Shown here piece by piece: positions 1 through 7,436 of a stretch of 35,780 bases of DNA; positions within the stretch are counted from its first letter, which is position 1, and every line of letters begins with the position of its first letter. The position numbers and the translations under genes are program-made. The stretch comes from Candidatus Gastranaerophilales bacterium (lineage in GTDB: Bacteria; Cyanobacteriota; Vampirovibrionia; Gastranaerophilales; Gastranaerophilaceae): assembly GCA_947857085.1 (NCBI GenBank), contig CANUDF010000011.1, positions 1 through 35,780 on the forward strand. Direction: 5' to 3'. The notes under the pieces were generated by a model. It was given only the letters and a program-made list of their open reading frames with translations, made no database searches and was not told where the DNA came from.

Positions 1-62
1 CACTATTAAGTGAGACGCGCCTTTTTTGTTGTCTTATATGCATTAGAAAAAAATTCTTATCT

Positions 63-68
63 TATAAT
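63..68 (+). promoter_or_regulatory. -10 box upstream of the first gene
   Basis: A perfect TATAAT lies about 50 bases before the ATG at 118. I see no convincing -35 box at the usual spacing. The bases before it (about 13-29, GACGCGCC followed by a run of T) look like the 3' half of an intrinsic terminator whose other half is outside the window, so a new transcript probably starts here. Confidence 0.35.
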
Positions 69-117
69 ATTGAAAGAAATTTGTTAGAAATAAAAGAAAT
101 CAGAAAGGAAGAATATT

Positions 118-651
118 ATGGAAACAGAAAAAATTATTATCGAACTTTTCTCAAGAATTAAAAATTTGGAAGAAGATGTTGCAAAATTAAAAGAAATGAT
201 TGCGGTATTAAATGCCTTCCCGACCGATCGGGTATCCAAAAGTATTCCCGATGACATAGAACGTATGTCGACTGGTGCAAAGAAAACTAAATCTTATACA
301 AAGACAACCGATGAAATGATTGAGACTTGTTATGAGCATGGTAAAAAAGCATATGATAATCCGGATGCTGATATAAAAGAATTTGCAAATGAGGTTTCAC
401 AAAAAACAGGCATGAATAAAAGCTCAGCTGTCATATATATATATGTAGCCAAATCCTTGTTAAAAGGTGAAATTTTTAAGCGTGTTGTGAGTAGTGCCGC
501 TTTGAGAAAATATTTGGATAATATTTTGTTAGAATACGGCAAAAATGGATTACGTAAGGCTTTGACCGCAACAGAACTGCATATCGAATATTTGAAAAAG
601 TACAATATTCCAGTAAAGTCTTTTGTTGCTATTTACAATGAATACAAGTAA
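118..651 (+). CDS. Small protein with coiled-coil N-terminus and McrA/HNH-associated-like domain
   Basis: This is a 177-residue soluble protein. Residues 1-35 form a heptad-like coiled coil (ELFSRIKNLEEDVAKLKEMI). A Lys/Thr/Ser-rich linker follows, then an alpha-helical domain (about 65-177) with the pattern TGMNKSSAVIYIY, LLKGEIFKR, YGKNGLRKAL and LHIEYLKKY. From memory, this pattern (S-A-x-x-Y-I ... M-x-x-G-x-x-x-x-R ... YG-x-x-x-L-x-x-AL ... HI-x-Y) is the N-terminal module found before HNH nuclease domains in McrA-like restriction proteins. Here there is no nuclease domain. The start is supported by AAGGAAG seven bases upstream. The gene is monocistronic between a TATAAT and a strong terminator. 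The role is unknown; DNA binding or a restriction-related function is only inference. Confidence 0.8.
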   Translation: METEKIIIELFSRIKNLEEDVAKLKEMIAVLNAFPTDRVSKSIPDDIERMSTGAKKTKSYTKTTDEMIETCYEHGKKAYDNPDADIKEFANEVSQKTGMNKSSAVIYIYVAKSLLKGEIFKRVVSSAALRKYLDNILLEYGKNGLRKALTATELHIEYLKKYNIPVKSFVAIYNEYK

Positions 652-669
652 ATATACATATCCTTCTTT

Positions 670-711
670 CTCGCTTTGCATAAATTTATGCAAAGCGAGT
701 TTTCTTTTTTT
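670..711. terminator. Bidirectional intrinsic terminator
   Basis: Bases 670-699 form a perfect 30-base palindrome (CTCGCTTTGCATAAA and its complement), followed on the plus strand by TTTTCTTTTTTT. It sits between the convergent genes ending at 651 and 710. The upstream side has only short T-runs for the minus direction (AAAGAAGGA), so it works best for the plus-strand gene. Confidence 0.9.
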
Positions 712-1612
712 AAAGCATTGACAGATATCTTTCGCCTAAATCAGGCAAAATCACAACAATCATCTTATCTTTATATTCCTGACGTTTAGAAAGTTCAATT
801 GCTGCATACATTGCCGCTCCTGATGAAATTCCGCATAAAATCCCCTCTTTTGTTGCAAGTTCACGGGCTGTATTCATAGCATTTTCATCACTTACCGGAA
901 TTATTTCATCAATAAGTCTTCTGTCAAAATTTTGCGGTATAAAATTTGCACCTATACCTTGAATTTTATGCGCACCTGCTGGTTTTCCCGCAAGTACCTG
1001 AGAGTTTTCAGGCTCAACCGCAATAGCTTTAATTGTCGTGTTATGCGATTTTAAACCTTTTGCTATACCGGAAATAGTGCCGCCTGTACCCACGCCTGCA
1101 ACAATTATATCAATTTTTCCGTCTGTATCCTGCCAGATTTCTTCGGCAGTTGTTTTTATATGTGATTCAGGATTAGCAGGATTGTTAAATTGCTGCGGAA
1201 TAAAAGAATTTGGATAAATTTTACTTAATTCAATTGCTTTATCAACGGCTCCTTGCATTCCTTTTGCGCCGTCGGTTAAGACCAATTCCGCACCGTATGC
1301 TTTTAAAAGTTTTCTGCGTTCAAGACTCATTGTTTCAGGCATTGTTAGAATCATTTTATATCCTTTGATTGCACAAACCATTGCAAGTCCAATCCCTGTA
1401 TTCCCGCTTGTAGGTTCAATAATAACCGTATTTTTATTGATTAATCCGTCTTTTTCTGCTTGTTCAATCATATTAAGCGCAGGGCGGTCTTTTACGGATC
1501 CCGCAGGGTTAAAACTTTCAACTTTTGCCAGAATGTTTCCGTCTGAAAGTTTGTTTATTTTTACCAGTGGCGTTTTTCCTATTAATTCTGTTAAGTTATC
1601 TGCTATTTTCAT
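710..1612 (-). CDS. cysK: Cysteine synthase (O-acetylserine sulfhydrylase)
   Basis: This PLP enzyme makes L-cysteine from O-acetylserine and sulfide. The 300 residues match the usual CysK length. Visible landmarks are the PLP lysine K41 in NPAGSVKDR, the substrate loop TSGNTG, the phosphate-binding loop GTGGT, the late GISSGAA, and the family C-terminus DLGERYLS. The ATG is preceded by AAGGAGA at good spacing. It lies 83 bases downstream of hydE on the same strand, and that gap holds an unusual GC-rich inverted-repeat element. No serine acetyltransferase (cysE) is next to it. Cysteine supply could serve Fe-S cluster assembly, but the link to hydE is only positional. Confidence 0.95.
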   Translation of the reverse strand: MKIADNLTELIGKTPLVKINKLSDGNILAKVESFNPAGSVKDRPALNMIEQAEKDGLINKNTVIIEPTSGNTGIGLAMVCAIKGYKMILTMPETMSLERRKLLKAYGAELVLTDGAKGMQGAVDKAIELSKIYPNSFIPQQFNNPANPESHIKTTAEEIWQDTDGKIDIIVAGVGTGGTISGIAKGLKSHNTTIKAIAVEPENSQVLAGKPAGAHKIQGIGANFIPQNFDRRLIDEIIPVSDENAMNTARELATKEGILCGISSGAAMYAAIELSKRQEYKDKMIVVILPDLGERYLSML

Positions 1613-1632
1613 TTGTCTCCTTATTTTATACG

Positions 1633-1694
1633 TATATTTGTTTTCGAGGCGATAGCGTGAACAGGGTGGAAGCGTGTCCGAGAAAACAAATATA
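1633..1694. repeat. GC-rich intergenic element flanked by 13-base inverted repeats
   Basis: Perfect arms TATATTTGTTTTC (1633-1645) and GAAAACAAATATA (1682-1694) enclose 36 bases that are about 61% G+C, in a genome of roughly one third G+C. Inside, AGCGTG occurs twice (1654-1659, 1671-1676). There is no ORF. The element fills most of the hydE-cysK gap and would form a long stem-loop in a shared transcript. It could be a miniature mobile or repetitive extragenic element; only one copy is in the window. Confidence 0.55.
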
Positions 1695-1695
1695 T

Positions 1696-2709
1696 TTATA
1701 AATTATCTTTTTTTCTGTATCCTTTGTTTTGTGAAATTGTTCTGCCGATTGCTTTGAATTTTTCTTCCAGTTCAGTATAATCTATTGAAGTTTTACCCGG
1801 ATATATTTCGTATTTTTTTCGTTCAGTTTCTTCTGTAACATTAGGCATTACAACGTTTGCACCGCTTTGAAGTGCTAAAATCCTGCCGTTTCCCTGTATT
1901 GTTTCCATTGCTGTTGTTGCAGGAATATTTATATCAGGCATCAAAAGCCTTACAATAGCCATAACCTTTAACGAAAGCCAAAAACTGTCAGCTTTATAAT
2001 CTCGTAACGGAGTATCTTTATGGGGAATAAGCGGTCCTAAGCCTATCATATCCGCGTCAAGTTCTTTAAAAAATAAAATATCACCGGCAAGACTTTCCAA
2101 AGTTTGTCCTGGAAGTCCGACAAGGCACCCTGTACCTGTTTCATAACCGAGTTTTTTTAAATCTTTTAAGCATCTTATACGGTTTTCATAATCCATATTG
2201 GGATGTAATTTCTTGTATAATTCTTTGTCTGTTGTTTCAATTCTAAGTAAAAATCTGTCCGCGCCCGCTTCTTTCAGTATTTTATATTCTTCATATGTCC
2301 GTTCCCCTATACTCAGGGTAATTGCAGTATCGTGTTTTTTTATTTCTTTTATTATTTCAGCAAGGCGTTCGGCATTGAAATAAACATCTTCTGCCGATTG
2401 CATTACAATTGTTTTATAGCCGTTGTTCAGAGCATTTTCTGCTAATTCTATGATATCTTCTTTATTTAATCTAAAGCGGTCAATATTTTTGTTTTCTGCA
2501 CGAACCCCGCAATAAAAACAGTTTTGTTTGCAAATGTTTGAAAATTCAATTAAAGCACGCAGGTGAATTTCATCACCTACAAATTCCTTGCGTACTTCAT
2601 CTGCAGCTTGAAAAAGTTCATTGTTTAAAAAATTATCTTTAAGTATTTCAATAATTTCAGATTTTGAAAGCAGATGCAGCTTTTTGGCTTTTTCAATTAA
2701 TTTATTCAT
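1696..2709 (-). CDS. hydE: [FeFe]-hydrogenase H-cluster maturase, radical SAM protein HydE
   Basis: This radical SAM enzyme acts in building the H-cluster of [FeFe] hydrogenases. From the ATG at 2709 it has 337 residues. The SAM cluster motif CxxxCxxC is C60-KQN-C64-FY-C67 within [15 protein letters not shown], typical of HydE. Further family motifs are [42 protein letters not shown] and YEIYPGK. These separate it from BioB and PylB. A TTG six codons upstream is in frame, but the ATG is preferred because it lies six bases after a perfect TATAAT. No Shine-Dalgarno sequence is visible. HydF, HydG and the hydrogenase are not in the window. Confidence 0.92.
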   Translation of the reverse strand: MNKLIEKAKKLHLLSKSEIIEILKDNFLNNELFQAADEVRKEFVGDEIHLRALIEFSNICKQNCFYCGVRAENKNIDRFRLNKEDIIELAENALNNGYKTIVMQSAEDVYFNAERLAEIIKEIKKHDTAITLSIGERTYEEYKILKEAGADRFLLRIETTDKELYKKLHPNMDYENRIRCLKDLKKLGYETGTGCLVGLPGQTLESLAGDILFFKELDADMIGLGPLIPHKDTPLRDYKADSFWLSLKVMAIVRLLMPDINIPATTAMETIQGNGRILALQSGANVVMPNVTEETERKKYEIYPGKTSIDYTELEEKFKAIGRTISQNKGYRKKDNL

Positions 2710-2715
2710 AGTTGA

Positions 2716-2721
2716 ATTATA
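2716..2721 (-). promoter_or_regulatory. -10 box giving a probable leaderless hydE mRNA
   Basis: Read on the minus strand the sequence is TATAAT, six bases (TCAACT), then ATG. A transcript from this box would begin at or next to the start codon. A clear -35 is not seen. The upstream gene's terminator ends only a few bases before the box. Confidence 0.6.
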
Positions 2722-2725
2722 TAAC

Positions 2726-2757
2726 AAAAACGACCATCAATTGATGGTCGTTTTTTT
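2726..2757 (-). terminator. Intrinsic terminator of the sigma/Spy operon
   Basis: A perfect 30-base palindrome (AAAAACGACCATCAA and its complement, 2726-2755) lies just past the stop of the Spy-like gene. The minus-strand product ends in TTTTT. It also separates the operon from the hydE promoter. Confidence 0.85.
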
Positions 2758-2759
2758 AG

Positions 2760-3350
2760 TTATTTTTCAACAGGAGGCTGAGGGGGAGGCAGCTGCGGTC
2801 CATGTCCATGGTGAGGTCTTGGTCCCATTGGCGGGCGTCTGTGTTCTTGTTCAAAACGTTTTCTGCCTTCCTGTTTCATTTTTTCAAGTTCTTTCTTTTG
2901 TTTTTTTGTTAAAAGCGCTTCAAATTCCTGCATGTTTTTTACGCGGAGTTCGTGTGCCTGTTTATGCAGGTCACGTAATTCTGAATGAATTTTGTCTAAT
3001 TTTTCTTTTTGCATTTCAGGAGAAATTCTGGAAAGTTTTACAACTTCTGCTTCCTGATGCTTAGCTCTAATTTGCTCCATTATAGGCTTCATTTCTTCAT
3101 GACCTTTCATGCGAAGTTCTTTTGCTTTAGTTTTTTGTTCCTCTGTTAATTTAAGACGTTTTTCAAATTCAGCTTTTTTGCAGTCAGGTTTTTTATGTGG
3201 TTTTTGCGGACATACCTGAGGTTTAGCTGGTTGTGCTTCGGCTTGAATTGGAGCGGCAGGAGTTGTATTTGCAGGCGCCGGTGTCTCTGCTGCAATTACA
3301 GCTGTCATAGAAAATGCAAGTAAGCTTGCTAAAAGTAGTGTTTTCTTCAT
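2760..3350 (-). CDS. Spy/CpxP/CnrX-like periplasmic protein
   Basis: This 196-residue protein has a clear Sec signal peptide (MKKTLLLASLLAFSMTAVIA, cleavage near A21), a Pro/Ala linker with two cysteines (C47, C57), and a long charged helical domain. Two LTxxQ motifs (L68-Q72 and L147-Q151) are the hallmark of the Spy/CpxP/ZraP/CnrX group of periplasmic chaperones and metal sensors. The tail is rich in Pro and His (PRPHHGHGP), which could bind metal. Its ATG overlaps the sigma factor stop by one base (TAATG), with AAAGGATGG upstream, so translation is coupled. It is the last gene of the anti-sigma/ECF operon and is the natural candidate for either the sensor or the main output of that switch. 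Confidence 0.82.
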   Translation of the reverse strand: MKKTLLLASLLAFSMTAVIAAETPAPANTTPAAPIQAEAQPAKPQVCPQKPHKKPDCKKAEFEKRLKLTEEQKTKAKELRMKGHEEMKPIMEQIRAKHQEAEVVKLSRISPEMQKEKLDKIHSELRDLHKQAHELRVKNMQEFEALLTKKQKKELEKMKQEGRKRFEQEHRRPPMGPRPHHGHGPQLPPPQPPVEK

Positions 3351-3862
3351 TAATCCATCCTTTCTTTGATTAAGTTTTCTAATTTATAAGCCAATTCTTT
3401 TTTTGCGTTGTAAATTCTTGATTTTACCGTACCTAAAGGACATTTAAGTTTACGCGCGCAATCCTCATAGCTGTATCCTTGAATTTCACAAAGCATTATT
3501 ACTTCTTTTAATTTTGGCTTGAGTGAATTTATTGCATTTATTATTTGTGTTTGTCTTTCGTTTTTAATAAGTTTAAGTTCAGGTGTCTCCTTTTTATCTT
3601 TTATTGTGTGTAAAATATTATCATCAGAAGTTGAATTTTGTTGATATTTTTTGTATGCAGACTTTAAATAATCTTTTGATACATTTTTTGCGATTGTGTT
3701 AATCCAGCTTTTAAAGCTTCCTTGTTCATGGTAGTGCCCTGCATTTTTCCATGCTTTTATATAAACCTCCTGTTCAAGGTCTTCGTTGCTCTCTTTTGTT
3801 ATAAGTTTAATAATGCTTTTTACATTATTTTGATTTTTCTTTATTATCTCGTTAAAATTCAT
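3350..3862 (-). CDS. ECF-type RNA polymerase sigma factor
   Basis: This 170-residue extracytoplasmic-function sigma-70 protein has region 2 at about residues 25-70 (EDLEQEVYIKAWKN, then GSFKSWINTIAKNVSKDYL) and region 4 at about 115-160 (LKEVIMLCEIQGYSYEDCA, then LGTVKSRIYNAKKEL). The linker between them is short and there is no region 1 or 3, as in ECFs. Its ATG directly follows the anti-sigma TAA, so the two are coupled. The gene order anti-sigma, sigma, Spy-like protein suggests control of an envelope or metal stress regulon; the target promoter cannot be defined from this window. Confidence 0.92.
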   Translation of the reverse strand: MNFNEIIKKNQNNVKSIIKLITKESNEDLEQEVYIKAWKNAGHYHEQGSFKSWINTIAKNVSKDYLKSAYKKYQQNSTSDDNILHTIKDKKETPELKLIKNERQTQIINAINSLKPKLKEVIMLCEIQGYSYEDCARKLKCPLGTVKSRIYNAKKELAYKLENLIKERMD

Positions 3863-4207
3863 TTACTCTACCATTACAAATCCGTATGCATCAACAGGAA
3901 AACCTAAGTCTTCCGCTGTTAATGTAGTGCCGTATTTTATTGTGTCTGAAATGTCTGTATTTAGATTTATAACACCCAGTGTTGCGGCGCTCAAACACAT
4001 TGCAAAAACAGCACATGCTATCTTTGCTTTGGCAATAGTTTTTTTCCGCTTAAGAAAATAAGGTCTTGCCTCTTTTATTAATTCGGAAACAGCATTCATT
4101 TTTTCATGCTCAAGCTGACAATCTTTACAACATTTTAAATGCTCGTTGAATGTTTTTTCATCTGCGAATGTAAAAAGAGCTTCATATTTTGTACATTTGT
4201 TTTCCAT
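3863..4207 (-). CDS. Membrane-anchored zinc-finger anti-sigma factor
   Basis: From the ATG at 4207 it is 114 residues. The N-terminal domain carries H23-x3-C27-x2-C30 (HLKCCKDC), the zinc anti-sigma (ZAS/zf-HC2) signature. One transmembrane helix follows at about 62-82, then a 30-residue extracytoplasmic tail. An in-frame TTG lies six codons upstream, but CAGAGG sits correctly in front of the ATG, so the shorter start is chosen. It precedes the ECF sigma gene, which is the reverse of the common sigma-first order. By family, it should hold the sigma factor at the membrane until an envelope signal arrives, perhaps through the Spy-like partner. Confidence 0.85.
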   Translation of the reverse strand: MENKCTKYEALFTFADEKTFNEHLKCCKDCQLEHEKMNAVSELIKEARPYFLKRKKTIAKAKIACAVFAMCLSAATLGVINLNTDISDTIKYGTTLTAEDLGFPVDAYGFVMVE

Positions 4208-4258
4208 TTTTAACCTCTGTACCAATATAACGAAATTGAATTAATAAAAGTTCATTTT

Positions 4259-4286
4259 ATTATATCTTATAAACTTGCATTTGTAA
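4259..4286 (-). promoter_or_regulatory. Promoter of the anti-sigma/ECF/Spy operon
   Basis: On the minus strand TTACAA is followed by 16 bases and TATAAT, about 50 bases before the anti-sigma ATG. This looks like a housekeeping promoter and not an ECF-specific one, so basal expression would not need the operon's own sigma factor. Confidence 0.45.
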
Positions 4287-4351
4287 AATTATTGTAATAT
4301 TATAACATTTGTCTAACAATTTTTTTAATTTACAGACTTGAGATATTTGAA

Positions 4352-5209
4352 ATGAGTATAGCCAATAAAATTGAAGATATATGTCTGTCCCTAGGGAAGA
4401 ATAATAAGCCTACTTATGTTGTAATGGCAATTGCAACGGCAAAAGGTATTTTTCGTCCACTGTTTACAATGATGGACAAAAAAGAGAATTCCGAGACAAA
4501 GAAATATACTGCAATCAGAGAAGGATTGACAGAAGTTATTGCTATCCCCTCATATTTGCTTTGCGGTGAGCTTGCAGGAAAACTCGCAGATAAAGTATGC
4601 GGGGAAAACCTTGGAAAAGGATGGAAAAAACAGGCTATCGGCGACGAGGTTGTTGCTTTTAAAGAATTAAAAAATCATGATTATATAAAACCGGTTAATA
4701 ATGCGGAATATACTTTAAATTATGAAGACGGTCAGAAATATCTTTTAAAAGTCCTTCCTAATGATACTAAGGATTTGAAAATTGCAGATAAATCTGTTGA
4801 AAAAGTAATAAAAATTGGTGATAAAAAGTTCTTACTTCATAAGTTAAATAAAAGCGAAAAAGTCGTTGAAAATACGATTGATAATGTTTTCTCAATTGAT
4901 AATATGGTTGTCGGGTTTAAGAGGTTAAAGGAGAATGCAGCATTACATAATGCAAATAAGAACCTTATGTTTGTTGGTGTTTGTACCGCTGCATTGTTTG
5001 TAATTCCTGCACTTTGCTCTGTAGCTATAAAACCTCTAATGGGATTTATTCAAAAACCGCCTAAGAATGACGCTAATAAACTCGATATTCAGTCTAGACA
5101 GCCAGAAATGGCTATCTACAATGATATGTTAAAGCATAATAATACATTTAAAGCATTTAGTTCATTTTCTAATCGTCCACAATCAGGTATGAAAGTGGGA
5201 GGTGTCTAA
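4352..5209 (+). CDS. Unknown membrane protein, paralogue A of a local family
   Basis: This 285-residue protein matches no function I recognise. Residues about 25-80 hold a segment (GIFRPLFTMMDKK, then ETKKYTAIREGLTEVI and a hydrophobic stretch) shared with the next gene and with the protein at 7437. The middle part (about 95-190) is charged and soluble-looking. A second strong hydrophobic helix lies at about 207-228 (FVGVCTAALFVIPALC), followed by a polar tail. There is no signal peptide. It forms a two-gene unit with the following gene, overlapping by one base. No good Shine-Dalgarno precedes the ATG. The gene is divergent from the anti-sigma operon. Confidence 0.75.
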   Translation: MSIANKIEDICLSLGKNNKPTYVVMAIATAKGIFRPLFTMMDKKENSETKKYTAIREGLTEVIAIPSYLLCGELAGKLADKVCGENLGKGWKKQAIGDEVVAFKELKNHDYIKPVNNAEYTLNYEDGQKYLLKVLPNDTKDLKIADKSVEKVIKIGDKKFLLHKLNKSEKVVENTIDNVFSIDNMVVGFKRLKENAALHNANKNLMFVGVCTAALFVIPALCSVAIKPLMGFIQKPPKNDANKLDIQSRQPEMAIYNDMLKHNNTFKAFSSFSNRPQSGMKVGGV

Positions 5210-5850
5210 TGTTACAGAGTATAGTATCAAGTCCGTTTATTGCTAATATTGCACAAAATACAGCTGCTTCCGTATCTACAGAAACTGTTTTGAAATCTAT
5301 AGGCAGACCGGGATTTATTCTTATTGATAAAGATATAGATGGAGATACAAAGCAATATGCAGCGGCAAAAGAGTTTTTATATCAGATGACCTGTTTAGCT
5401 ATATATGCAGCCCTTATAACCCCAGTATTTAAGGCTGGTGCTTTTAAACTGGGTAAAAAATTCTTCAAAAACTCAGCCGAGTTTGCGAAATTTAAAAATG
5501 CCGATGAATATTTAAAATATCACAAACAGGCGGTAAAAGATTTAAAAACCAGAAAAGCAGTTTTGATGCACCCAGGATTTAAAAAGACAAAAGAAAGATT
5601 AAGGCATGATAATCTTGTAGATGATTTGTATAATAAAGAAAAGCCTGAGAAATATGAAAAAATAAAAGGAACAATAGAATTAGGTTCATTAGTAGGTTCT
5701 GTCTTAGGGCTTGCTGTTATTGCACCTCAAATTGCTCATTTTACAATCCACCCGATATTAAAGGCTCTTGGCTTAGAAAAAAAAGAGCATGACGTAAAAC
5801 AAAATAATTCAGAACAGCATTCTGAACATAAATTAGATAAAGTTGCCTGA
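5209..5850 (+). CDS. Unknown membrane protein, paralogue B of a local family
   Basis: This 213-residue protein has the same architecture as its upstream neighbour: an N-terminal segment SIGRPGFILIDKDIDGDTKQ, then YAAAKEFLYQ and a hydrophobic helix (about 60-80), a charged middle, and a C-terminal hydrophobic helix (about 163-185, LGSLVGSVLGLAVIAPQIA) with a Lys/His-rich tail. The ATG overlaps the upstream stop (TAATG) and is preceded by GGGAGG, so the two are co-translated. The last 18 bases overlap the end of trmFO on the other strand. The function is unknown; likely acts together with paralogue A in the membrane. Confidence 0.75.
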   Translation: MLQSIVSSPFIANIAQNTAASVSTETVLKSIGRPGFILIDKDIDGDTKQYAAAKEFLYQMTCLAIYAALITPVFKAGAFKLGKKFFKNSAEFAKFKNADEYLKYHKQAVKDLKTRKAVLMHPGFKKTKERLRHDNLVDDLYNKEKPEKYEKIKGTIELGSLVGSVLGLAVIAPQIAHFTIHPILKALGLEKKEHDVKQNNSEQHSEHKLDKVA

Positions 5851-7149
5851 AAATATATTGGATAGAGTTTCTAATGAGCGGTTTGCCATTAATTCAGCTT
5901 TCAACTTTTTATTTTTGCGTTCTTTTTTGGGCAGATCTACCGGCGGTAAAATTCCCCAGTTTGAGTTTATGGGTTGAAACTTTTCATGTGCTTCGTCGCT
6001 TATATAATGTGTTAAAGCTCCGAGCATGGTTTCTTCCGGTAATTCTATAAGTTTTTCACCTTGCAAAAGTTTTGCCATGTTAATTCCGGCAAGAAGTCCG
6101 GTGGCAATGGATTCGGTATAGCCCTCCGTACCTGTTATTTGTCCTGCAAAAAACAAATCAGGGCGTTTTTTTGTTTGCAGGCATGCATTTAATACTTTTG
6201 GTGAGTTTATAAATGTATTTCTGTGCATTACTCCGAATCTTACAATATTTGCATTCTCAAGTCCCGGAATGGAATGTAATAGTTCTTTCTGGCTTCCCCA
6301 TTTTAAATTTGTCTGGAAACCTACAAGATTATATAACGTCTTGGCAGAATTATCCTGACGCAATTGTACAACAGCATAGTTTTCTTCATTTGTTCGTTTG
6401 TCAATTAAACCTACAGGTTTCATAGGACCAAATCTTAGGGTATCAACTCCGCGCGACGCTAAAACTTCTACAGGAAGACAGCTTTCAAAAAACTTTGCAT
6501 CTTTTTCAAAATCTTTAAGTTCAATCCTTGGGGCATTTATAAGTATATTATAAAATTTGTCATATTCTTCTTTATTCATAGGACAGTTAATATAAGACGC
6601 TTCGCCCTTATCATATCGGCTTGCGTAAAATGCTTTATCAAAATTAATGCTGTCTCTTTCTACTATCGGGGCAATCGCATCAAAAAAGTGAAGATGTTCA
6701 TTTTCTGTAAATTCTTTAATTTTATCAGCTAATTTATCACTTGTTAACGGTCCTGATGCAATTATTGCAGGAGTATTAGGAAGTTCTGTTAACTCCTCTC
6801 TTATAAGTTTTATATTAGCGTTACTTTCTATTTTTTCTGTAACTGTTTTAGCAAAAAGTTCTCTGTCAATTGCCAGAGCGTTTCCGGCAGGAACACGGCA
6901 TGCGTATGCTATCTTAATCAGTTCGCCGCCTAAAATTTCCATTTCATGTTTAAGAAGTCCGCTTGCATTTGATTTGTCATATGAACCTAAACTGTTTGAG
7001 CATACGAATTCTGCACAGTTTTCACCTGTATGTGCTCCTGTCGTTTTATTAGGCCGCATTTCATATAAATTTACTTTTATATCTCTTTTCGCTAGCTGTA
7101 AAGCTGCTTCAGAGCCTGCTAAACCAGCTCCTATTATTGTTACTTCCAT
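5833..7149 (-). CDS. trmFO: Folate/FAD-dependent tRNA (uracil-54-C5)-methyltransferase
   Basis: This enzyme forms ribothymidine at tRNA position 54, using methylene-tetrahydrofolate and FADH2. The 438 residues are the normal length. Visible are the FAD motif GAGLAG (7-12) with a following acidic residue (LYEMRP), the cysteine C50 in FVCSNSLGS, VPAGNALAIDR, the second conserved cysteine C224 in ESCLPVEVLASRG, and FAGQITGTEGYTESIATGLLAG near the C-terminus. No Shine-Dalgarno is seen; a TATAAT ends 11 bases before the ATG, giving a very short leader at most. Folate-dependent TrmFO is found in Firmicutes, Cyanobacteria and some other lineages, in place of SAM-dependent TrmA. Confidence 0.96.
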   Translation of the reverse strand: MEVTIIGAGLAGSEAALQLAKRDIKVNLYEMRPNKTTGAHTGENCAEFVCSNSLGSYDKSNASGLLKHEMEILGGELIKIAYACRVPAGNALAIDRELFAKTVTEKIESNANIKLIREELTELPNTPAIIASGPLTSDKLADKIKEFTENEHLHFFDAIAPIVERDSINFDKAFYASRYDKGEASYINCPMNKEEYDKFYNILINAPRIELKDFEKDAKFFESCLPVEVLASRGVDTLRFGPMKPVGLIDKRTNEENYAVVQLRQDNSAKTLYNLVGFQTNLKWGSQKELLHSIPGLENANIVRFGVMHRNTFINSPKVLNACLQTKKRPDLFFAGQITGTEGYTESIATGLLAGINMAKLLQGEKLIELPEETMLGALTHYISDEAHEKFQPINSNWGILPPVDLPKKERKNKKLKAELMANRSLETLSNIFSGNFI

Positions 7150-7195
7150 TTTTTTAGTTTATTATAGAGTATTTTATTAGTCAATTACAAAAAAC

Positions 7196-7272
7196 TGTTA
7201 CCTTTGTAGTATAAAAATCTTATTATATTTGCCTTTTCGGGTTTATGTAAAGCAAATGTTACATTTGTAGTA
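7196..7272. repeat. Pair of 16-base direct repeats in the trmFO/7437 intergenic region
   Basis: TGTTACCTTTGTAGTA (7196-7211) and TGTTACATTTGTAGTA (7257-7272) differ by one base and lie 61 bases apart. This is in the 287-base gap upstream of the 662-residue membrane protein gene. They may be binding sites for a regulator. Confidence 0.45.
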
Positions 7273-7311
7273 ATATACTTGCAAATTAATTTTTTATTAA
7301 GTATAATAAAT

Positions 7312-7383
7312 ACACTTATTAAATACATTTATCTTTATTGTTAATTTTTCTTAAAAAATTAAGCTTAAAAAAGCAATAAGTGT
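7312..7383 (+). promoter_or_regulatory. Possible structured 5' leader of the gene at 7437
   Basis: ACACTTATT (7312-7320) and AATAAGTGT (7375-7383) are perfect inverted arms. Between them lie smaller complementary runs (TTAATTTTT with AAAAAATTAA, and TTAAGCTTAA). The whole could fold as one stem structure ahead of the coding region. AT-richness makes chance pairing possible. Confidence 0.3.
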
Positions 7384-7436
7384 GCAGATAAGTTTTTTTA
7401 AATAATATGTGTAGATAGTAGAAAATTAGTAGGGAA

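Noticed and set aside
2710-2727. TTG starts six codons upstream in hydE, and likewise in the C_GCAxxG_C_C, acyltransferase and GH13 genes
   Set aside because: In each case the extension is a translated promoter (it reads through the -10 box), with no ribosome site.
2621-3064. 147-residue plus-strand frame across the hydE/Spy junction
   Set aside because: It lies antisense to two well-supported genes and their terminator, has no ribosome site, and its composition mirrors the opposite strand.
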